Assembly: GCA_028456385.1 (NCBI GenBank)
Contig: JALNQF010000769.1
Location: forward strand, 1 to 14,612
Length of the DNA stretch: 14,612 nt
Direction: 5' to 3'
From: Ophiosphaerella korrae
Taxonomy: Eukaryota > Ascomycota > Dothideomycetes > Pleosporales > Phaeosphaeriaceae
The notes under the pieces were generated by a model, which was not told the DNA's origin, made no database searches, and was given only the letters and a program-made list of their open reading frames with translations. Made by a program: the position numbers and the translations under genes. Shown in pieces: positions 9,633-14,612 of the stretch (the stretch's first letter is position 1; every line of letters begins with the position of its first letter).

Positions 9633-10073
9633 TGTAATAGGCTTACTAGGGTTAACTTCCTAATAGCCCTTTAGTTATTAGTAGATTAAGAGGTAATAAT
9701 AAAAGCTTGTATTATAATCTATAATAAGCTATAAATATTAGAAGATATTTTACAACTATCTTAGTATTATCGCTTGTAGTTAATAATTAAATTACTAATA
9801 CTATCCTAATAATACGCATCGCTACTAACTATATACCTATACTTCTTAGCTAGCTTTATACTTTGTATTTACTAAGATCGTAAATTATATATTTATTACG
9901 TACTTAAATTTATACTTTATATTTACTAAGATTGTAAATTGCGAATTTATTACGTATCTTTATTATAGTTAGTTTTCTAATTAAGTTTATTACCCTATAG
10001 GTTATATACGTTGTTATTATCTATAGTAAGGCTAATTAGCTCTAATTAGTTTTCTCTTGTTATAGCTATAATA
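9633..10073 (-). repeat. Right LTR of element B (5' LTR in its own direction), 441 bp
   Basis: Direct repeat of 3096-3482. On the + strand it begins TGTAATAGGC, keeping the original TG, so the minus-strand LTR ends in ...TTACA, and it finishes GCTATAATA before CTTAC. The 54 extra bases are accounted for entirely by a tandem duplication at 9855-9962. Substitutions against the left copy are nearly all transitions. Confidence 0.92.
9855..9962. repeat. 54-bp tandem duplication inside the right LTR only
   Basis: Copies at 9855-9908 and 9909-9962 both begin TTTATACTTT and run to TTATTACGTA. The left LTR has a single copy. The copies differ mainly by transitions (for example GATCG against GATTG), so the duplication predates or overlaps the RIP phase. 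Confidence 0.85.
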
Positions 10074-10078
10074 CTTAC
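10074..10078. repeat. Target-site duplication CTTAC, right copy
   Basis: Five bases directly after the right LTR, identical to 3091-3095. Together they mark the integration of element B into element A. Confidence 0.85.
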
Positions 10079-10269
10079 CTTAGATAGAATACTACTACTA
10101 GTATACTACTACAAAGTAGCTAGAGAAGTAGATTATACGTAATTTTATAAACTACTACTTATAGTAGAGCTTAAGGATATCTTATCTATAGAACTACTCT
10201 AACTATATTAAGACCTAATACCTTATTTTAATAAGAAAGCTACTAAGGAATTTTCTTCTTATAGGCTAT

Positions 10270-10810
10270 ATAACCTAGAAATTACCTTTAAACCTAGTAT
10301 AAAAATCCTAGACGCTAAACCTTACCTCTTTACTAGAAAATAAGACAAAGTAATCTAGAAATATATCTAGGAAATAGAAGGTAAGGGCTTTATTAGTAAA
10401 TACAGCTCCCTAGCTAGGAATAACCTACTAATTATAGCTAAACTAGATAGTAGCTTATAAGTCTACGTAGACTACTACGAGCTAAATAAATCTACTATTA
10501 AAGACTAGTACTCTATTCTATTTTTTAGGGAAACACTAGCCTACCTAAATAAAGTAAAGATTTTCTCTAAATTTAACGTAATATACGCCTTTTACTACTT
10601 ACGTATTACTCTTAATTTAGAATAGCTAACTATATTTATTACCTACTTTAGTATATATACCTATAAGGTAGTACCCTTTAGCCTTACTAACGTACTAGCT
10701 ACCTTCTAGCGCGCTATTAACTTAGCCCTACTAGAATATTTAGACGACTTCTACACTATATATATAGACAACGTCCTAATATACTCTAATAATAAAATAG
10801 ACTATATCTA
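10270..10810 (+). other. Reverse transcriptase of element A
   Basis: Readable motifs: VYVDYYELN (CVDYRxLN type), FRETLAYLNKVKIFSKFNVIYAF (IRETLxRLxxAKxFTKLDVxxAF type), YKVVPFSLTNVLATF (YEWLVxPFGLTNAPATF type), and LLEYLDDFYTIYIDNVLIYS at the active site. The catalytic YIDD is now YIDN (Asp codon 10767-10769 kept, next codon 10770-10772 AAC). The blocks are those of Ty3/gypsy RT. Confidence 0.9.
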
Positions 10811-11219
10811 GTACGTTTATAAAGTACTTATATAACTAAAAGAGTAAGGCTTCTATATAAACTCTAAAAAATCTAGCTTTTATACTACTTTAGTTAAGTT
10901 TTTAGATATAATTATCTCTAATAAAGGAATTACAATAGATCCTTCTAAAGTTAAAGCTATCTAGGAGTAAGAAATACTAAAGACTACTAAAGAAGTCCTA
11001 GCCTTTCTAGGCTATACTAGATTTCTCTAGCGCTTTATTAAAGATTACTTAAGCCTTACTTTACTACTTACTAAGTTAATTAAGTCTAAGGTTATTACTA
11101 AACTTACTAAAGGAGATAGGCTACTCCTTTAAAAGACTTAGTATAAGCTCTTTATAATTACCTAAGAATATATAGATGCCTTTAATAAACTAAAAGCTAC
11201 TTTCTAGCTAAGTATAGTC

Positions 11220-11620
11220 TTACTTTACTTTAACTCCTTAAAACTAATCTATATCTAAACTAACACCTCTAGGTAGGCCTTAGGTAGAGTAATAAGCTAA
11301 CTAAACTAAGATAGAATCTAATAGCTAGTTAGCTTCTTCTTAAAAAAATACACCCTAGTAGAATATAATTATAATATCTACAACCTAGAACTTATAGCTA
11401 TAATCTAAGTATTTAAAGAATAAGAACTAGAGCTTATAAGTAGTCTATATATAATCTATGTTATAATAGACTACTATAATTTAGAAACCTTTATAATAAC
11501 TAAAAAGCTTAATTACTACTAGGCCTACTAGTTATTATTCTTATCTTAATTTAATTTCTATATTAAATACGCACTTAGTAATATAAACAAGGTTGTAGAC
11601 GCCTTAAGCTACTAACTATA
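11220..11620 (+). other. RNase H of element A
   Basis: The frame reads TNTSR*ALGRVIS (TDASxxAxGxVLSQ type), with the first catalytic Asp now Asn (11262-11264). NYNIYNLELIAI keeps the Glu (11388-11390) and VIIDYYNLETF keeps the next Asp (11469-11471; TDHKNLE type). The FNFYIKYA...NKVVDALSY end matches the FxFxIxYxPGxxNxxADALSR tail just before integrase. Confidence 0.88.
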
Positions 11621-12029
11621 GGATTACCTTATAGATAATTCTAATCTACGAGTATTAGGAGCTAACTAAATTATTCTAAGCCCTTAAGTCCTAGCCCTAG
11701 GTATAAAACCTACACTAAATATAGTAATTTACGTTCTAAGCCTTGTAGACCTATAAAAGCTAGATAGATTTATACTAGAATAAGCTACTATAGTATACGC
11801 CTACTTTTACTATATTATAAGAATAAAACTAAAATTAGTAAACTTACTAGAGGATTTTCTACTACTCTATAATAGAGAACTAGACCTAGAACTCTTACTA
11901 TATATTGTTAACCTACGCCTAATAGAAGAATTACTAGATATAGCGTACTTAGAAGACTACGTAGCCTAAGCTATATTTACTACTATAGATAGTAGATAAT
12001 AAAAACTAATAAAAGCTTTCTATAAAGTA

Positions 12030-12840
12030 AGATACTACTTCTTACGTACTAATATTAGCTCTACTAGATTAGAGAAAGAAAGGTACCTTTAGGTTAATAA
12101 AACGCGTCTATACATCCTTTTAAACGCCTATCTATACTACTAAATCTTTAATTTATACTATAACTATTAGTTAGTAGGCTATAAAGGACCTTATAGTACG
12201 CTATATCTAATATATAAGTACTATTATTAGCCTAAGATACTCTAAGCTATTAAGTAATTTTATAATATATACCTAATCTACTACTATATAAAGAACTTAC
12301 AAGATAGTAAACTTAGTTACCTCTAACCTATACTAATTTCCTACGTACTCTAGACTAATATCTTAGTAAACTATATCTAAGCCTTACTAACTAGTAAAAA
12401 TAGTAGCTAGATTTATAAATATATTTTAGTAATTTACTACTATCTTATAAAAAGACGCTATTTCTTCCTCTATAAGTCTCTAAAACTAAGGAAGCTACCT
12501 AATATTTTATATCTATTTTTAAGCTTTATAGAGTCTTAATAAATATTATATCTAATAGAGAGATAACCTTTATTAGCTAATTTTAGCGCTACGTATATAA
12601 ACGCCTCTATATTACGTAAAAGCTCTTAACTACGTACTACTTAGAAACTAATAGCTAAACTAAGTAAGTAAATTAAGCCCTAGAGATCTTTCTAAGGTAA
12701 TATATTAACTACGCGTAAGATAACTAGGTAGCCTAGCTATATATAGCTAAGTTCTAAGTAAATAATACTATTAATATATCTATTAAGATAACTTTATTTC
12801 TTGTAGACCTAGGGTATTACCCTTATAGTAGTATATACCC
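12030..12840 (+). other. Integrase of element A (DDE core, one frameshift)
   Basis: The zinc-binding region ends with FYNIYLIY, where CxxC has become YxxY. The first core Asp is now Asn in ILVNYI (12369-12371). The second is Asn in IISNREITFIS (12554-12556; SDRGxxFxSxFW type). The Glu survives in YYLETNS (12644-12646; HPETDGQTER type). VNNTINISIKITLFLVDLGYYP is the AxNxxxxxxTxxTPFxxxxGxxP block. The frame changes at 12537-12541 by one missing base. The enzyme is doubly dead: active-site loss and frameshift. Confidence 0.88.
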
Positions 12841-13300
12841 TAGCGAAAATAATAAAGATTAACTAAACTTAGCCTAACGCAACTAACGTATATAAGCTAA
12901 CGAGCTACTTAACGCCTATAGTAACCTAGTAGCTTACTTTAAGGAAAAAATACTCTAGGTATAATAAGAGTAAGTAGTCTAAGCTAATACTTTTCGCTAA
13001 AGTAGACTAGTATATAAAGTTAGTAACTAAGCCTATATTAGTATAGCTAATTAGAGAACTACTTAGCTAACCCTAAAATTAGACTACTAATAGGTAAGCC
13101 TATACCCTATTAAGAGAGTTATCTACGATAGTAGAGTATATAAGCTAGTACTACCTTAAAAGATACTAAGTAAAGGCGTATTCTTAGTCTTCTCTCTAAA
13201 ACTCTTACGCCCTAGGAATTAGAAGCTCTTACTAGACTAAGACTTACTATAGCTAATCTTTATTATTATTACTAATAAAGAAACTAGTAGCGTATATAAA

Positions 13301-13424
13301 GAATACCTAGTAGAAGCTATCTTAGACGTACGCTTTAAAGAGCGTAGAAAACACGTAAAATAATACTACTTAGTCTACTAGACTAGCTATAATAAACCTA
13401 TATAGGAGCTAGTAAAAGAATTTG
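13301..13424 (+). other. Chromodomain of element A
   Basis: EYLVEAILDVRFKERRKHVK is followed by YYLVY*TSYNKPI*E, matching the pattern EYxVExILD.R...YLVKWxGYxxxxWEP. Both tryptophans have become TAG. It lies at the C terminus of pol after the integrase tail, as in chromoviruses. The known role is binding of methylated H3K9 for targeted integration. Confidence 0.82.
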
Positions 13425-13435
13425 TAAAATATAAA

Positions 13436-13733
13436 GCTACCTTTAACTTTTACTAGAACTACCTAGAGAAAGCTAAACTCTTAACTCTATATATACCTAA
13501 AAAATAGAGCTCTAATAAAGACGTAACCTATTAGGGTATCTTAACCTACTAATAGGTATAAAAAAAAAAAAAGCCCCCTCTAAGGCGTAATCGCTACCTT
13601 TAACCTTTACTAGAACTACTTAGAGAAGCCTAAAATACTAACTATATACTTAAAATAGAGCTTAATAAAGACGTAACCTAGTAAAGTACTCTAGCTATTA
13701 GTAGGCGTAAAAAAGGCCTTCTAAGGCGTAATT
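13436..13733. repeat. 157-bp tandem duplication at the 3' end of element A pol
   Basis: Copy 1 (13436-13592) and copy 2 (13593 to about 13733) both start GCTACCTTTAAC and share AAAGACGTAACCTA and CTAAGGCGTAAT. Copy 1 includes the probable pol stop and a run of 13 A (13560-13572), shorter in copy 2. The unit covers the last codons of pol plus untranslated sequence. The copies differ by transitions and small length changes. Confidence 0.8.
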
Positions 13734-14390
13734 AGAAAACTTTACTACTAGCTAAAGCTAAATTATAGCGTAAAAATAGTAGGAATAGTTTACCTTAGCT
13801 AGCCCTACTACTATAGCTGTAACTACTACGCTCCCTTATAACTAGTTACGCGCAGGTCTAGTTTACTATTATAGAATTTACGACTAGCTACTAAATTCCT
13901 AGCTAGGGCTACTCTACGCTGCCTACTTCTTAATACTTGTAAATATTAGGCTTACTAAGTCCTTTATATTAATAAACCTACTTATCGCAAAGCTTATATC
14001 TATAGTAGGTACCTATATAGAGATCTAGCGCTATTAAGTTACTTAGTAGCGTTAACTTTGCCTTCCCTTATACTATATATAAATACTTTTAGGTTTGATT
14101 TTATTAGCGTAAAGTAGAGGTAGTAGAAAAGAGTTTATAGTTAACACGTTTTATATATAGAAGTTATATAGGTCTTAATTTTATACTAAAATTAGTAAAA
14201 ACCTTAGCTCTATACTCTATAAATAACGATTTCGACTCTAAAAATAGTTAACCTCTTTAACCCTAGCTACTACTACTACTACCTAATAAGTATTATTAGT
14301 TAATTAGAGCCCTTTTTAAGCTCTAGGAATTCGCTCTTTAAAAGGAGAGAGACGTATAAAGGAGTTATCCCTTATATCTCTTATTTTCGT
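13734..14390. other. Element A 3' non-coding stretch, no gene seen
   Basis: About 650 bases without a supported frame on either strand. Stops are dense on the minus strand; on the + strand the longest readable run is about 40 codons (about 13900-14030) of mostly hydrophobic residues with no recognisable motif. It holds a few more CA and TG dinucleotides than the coding relics. It is probably the 3' untranslated region of element A, possibly with the start of its 3' LTR. Confidence 0.5.
14340..14352 (+). other. Candidate polypurine tract of element A
   Basis: AAAAGGAGAGAGA is an uninterrupted 13-purine run on the coding strand, followed by CGTATAAAGG. If it primes plus-strand synthesis, the 3' LTR would start at or near TATAAAGG (originally TGTAAAGG or similar). 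There is no second LTR in the window to test this. Confidence 0.3.
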
Positions 14391-14521
14391 ACTAATATTA
14401 GTAAGTTTATAACTTACTAACATTGCAAACTTACTAACATTATAAAACTTACTAATATATTAGTAAGTTTATAACTTACTAATATCGCAAACTTACTAAT
14501 ATTACGAACTTACTAATATTT
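14391..14521. repeat. Short-repeat cluster: 17-bp units in two 62-bp blocks with palindromes
   Basis: AACTTACTAA recurs six times at about 17-bp spacing, followed by variable ATATT/CATT-(A/G)C tails. Each half of the cluster is introduced by TTAGTAAGTTTAT (14398 and 14460), which is nearly the inverse of the unit and forms a hairpin-like pair with it. The two blocks are offset by 62 bp. No coding is seen. It may be a subrepeat of the element A LTR or untranslated region, or an unrelated satellite-like patch. Confidence 0.75.
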
Positions 14522-14557
14522 AACTACCTTTCTAGTTTTAGTTAGCGCTTAGTAAGC

Positions 14558-14579
14558 TACTAGGTATATATACCTAGTA
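14558..14579. repeat. 22-bp perfect palindrome
   Basis: A perfect inverted repeat with the core ACTAGGTATATATACCTAGT, extended by one T/A pair on each side. It could form a cruciform or a hairpin in RNA. RIP enriches TA-rich self-complementary words, so it may be by chance; no function is assigned. Confidence 0.6.
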
Positions 14580-14612
14580 CTTACTTAGATAGCTTTATCT
14601 ACTATTTACTCT

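Larger units (their letters stand above)
3096..10073 (-). mobile_element. Element B: complete RIP-inactivated Ty3/gypsy chromovirus nested in element A
   Basis: A 6978-bp LTR retrotransposon with its coding strand on the minus strand. It has a direct LTR pair (3096-3482 and 9633-10073), a CTTAC target duplication, and one gag-pol frame between the LTRs. The domain order in its own direction is Gag, two zinc knuckles, protease, RT, RNase H, integrase, chromodomain. Integrase after RNase H places it in Ty3/gypsy (Metaviridae), and the C-terminal chromodomain makes it a chromovirus. It is inserted in the pol gene of element A and is therefore younger than A. It is dead: many codons are TAA or TAG, and active-site residues of protease and RT have changed. 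No net indel is seen in the frame, so decay came mainly by point mutation. Confidence 0.93.
10079..13561 (+). pseudogene. pol of element A, 3' fragment: RT, RNase H, integrase, chromodomain
   Basis: Frame 0 (codon at 10671) runs from RT to about 12536, then the readable frame changes to 2 (codon at 12542), a net loss of one base within the integrase core. The domains in order are RT (about 10270-10810), RNase H (about 11220-11620), integrase (about 12030-12840) and chromodomain (13301-13424). The frame ends at TAA 13559-13561 just before a run of A. Stops inside are TAA and TAG only, of the RIP type. The domain set and order define a Ty3/gypsy chromovirus. Unlike element B, this pol needs a -1 shift from gag and carries one indel, consistent with an older or longer-decaying element. 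It is continuous in frame with 2371-3095 once element B and one CTTAC copy are removed. Confidence 0.88.
10079..14612 (+). mobile_element. Element A, right part: RT to chromodomain and 3' tail
   Basis: Continuation of element A after the element B insertion. The pol relic runs to about 13561, followed by a duplicated 3' tail (13436-13733), an uncoded stretch and a repeat cluster. The 3' LTR cannot be defined because its partner lies outside the window. It might start after the purine run at 14340-14352, in which case the window ends inside it. Composition is RIP-like throughout, slightly less extreme after about 13740. Confidence 0.85.

Noticed and set aside
13560..13572. Poly-A run as the tail of a LINE or processed pseudogene
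   Set aside because: It sits directly at the pol stop codon of an LTR element, is part of a 157-bp tandem duplication, and no LINE domains or flanking target duplication are seen.
13895..14035. Stop-poor hydrophobic + strand run of about 40 codons in the element A 3' stretch
   Set aside because: Too short for this composition, no motif, and bounded by stops in dense clusters; chance is the simpler explanation.
14391..14521. CRISPR-like array of short spaced repeats
   Set aside because: Units are about 17 bp with tails of only a few bases and no unique spacers; there are no cas genes and the context is a fungal retrotransposon.
1..14612. Recoding of TAA/TAG as Gln (alternative genetic code, as in some ciliates) to explain long frames with in-frame TAA and TAG
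   Set aside because: The frames also show loss of Met, Cys and His codons, conversion of catalytic Asp to Asn, Trp positions turned to TAG, and global CpA/TpG depletion including LTRs. RIP explains all of these; a code change does not.
1..14612. Mitochondrial or AT-rich bacterial or plasmid origin
   Set aside because: Ty3/gypsy chromoviruses with LTRs and RIP are nuclear and fungal; no organellar or bacterial genes, tRNAs or rRNAs are visible.

Overview
The window is a block of dead, nested LTR retrotransposons from a filamentous ascomycete (Pezizomycotina) genome. Composition points there: CpA and TpG are almost absent and TpA is everywhere (bases 1-120 contain no CA and no TG), ATG and TGA are very rare, and old reading frames are broken almost only by TAA and TAG. 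This is the signature of repeat-induced point mutation (RIP), which turns CpA into TpA on both strands of repeats. I cannot name the species. I see no intact protein gene, tRNA, rRNA or CRISPR array.

Layout. Element A, a Ty3/gypsy chromovirus on the + strand, occupies 1-3095 and continues at 10079-14612. Its 5' LTR lies left of the window; its 3' LTR is not delimited. It carries a long gag-like frame with a coiled coil and a zinc-knuckle relic (2-2377), then protease (about 2515-2810). After the interruption come reverse transcriptase, RNase H, integrase and a chromodomain (to about 13561), then a duplicated 3' tail and a non-coding stretch with short repeats and palindromes.

Element B, a complete 6978-bp Ty3/gypsy chromovirus on the - strand (3096-10073), is inserted in the pol of A between protease and reverse transcriptase. 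It has two LTRs (387 and 441 bp) flanked by a 5-bp target-site duplication, CTTAC. Its gag, two zinc knuckles, protease, RT, RNase H, integrase and chromodomain all fall in one reading frame from about 9574 down to about 4100.

How it fits together: removing B and one CTTAC copy restores the pol frame of A exactly. B therefore landed in A as an ordinary integrase-mediated insertion, and RIP then silenced the stack. Both elements have chromodomains, which in chromoviruses steer integration to H3K9-methylated chromatin and would favour this kind of nesting. The less explained parts are the long coiled-coil gag of A, a possible antisense frame in the 3' region of B, and the repeat and palindrome cluster at 14391-14579. 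I found no new enzymatic or defence system.
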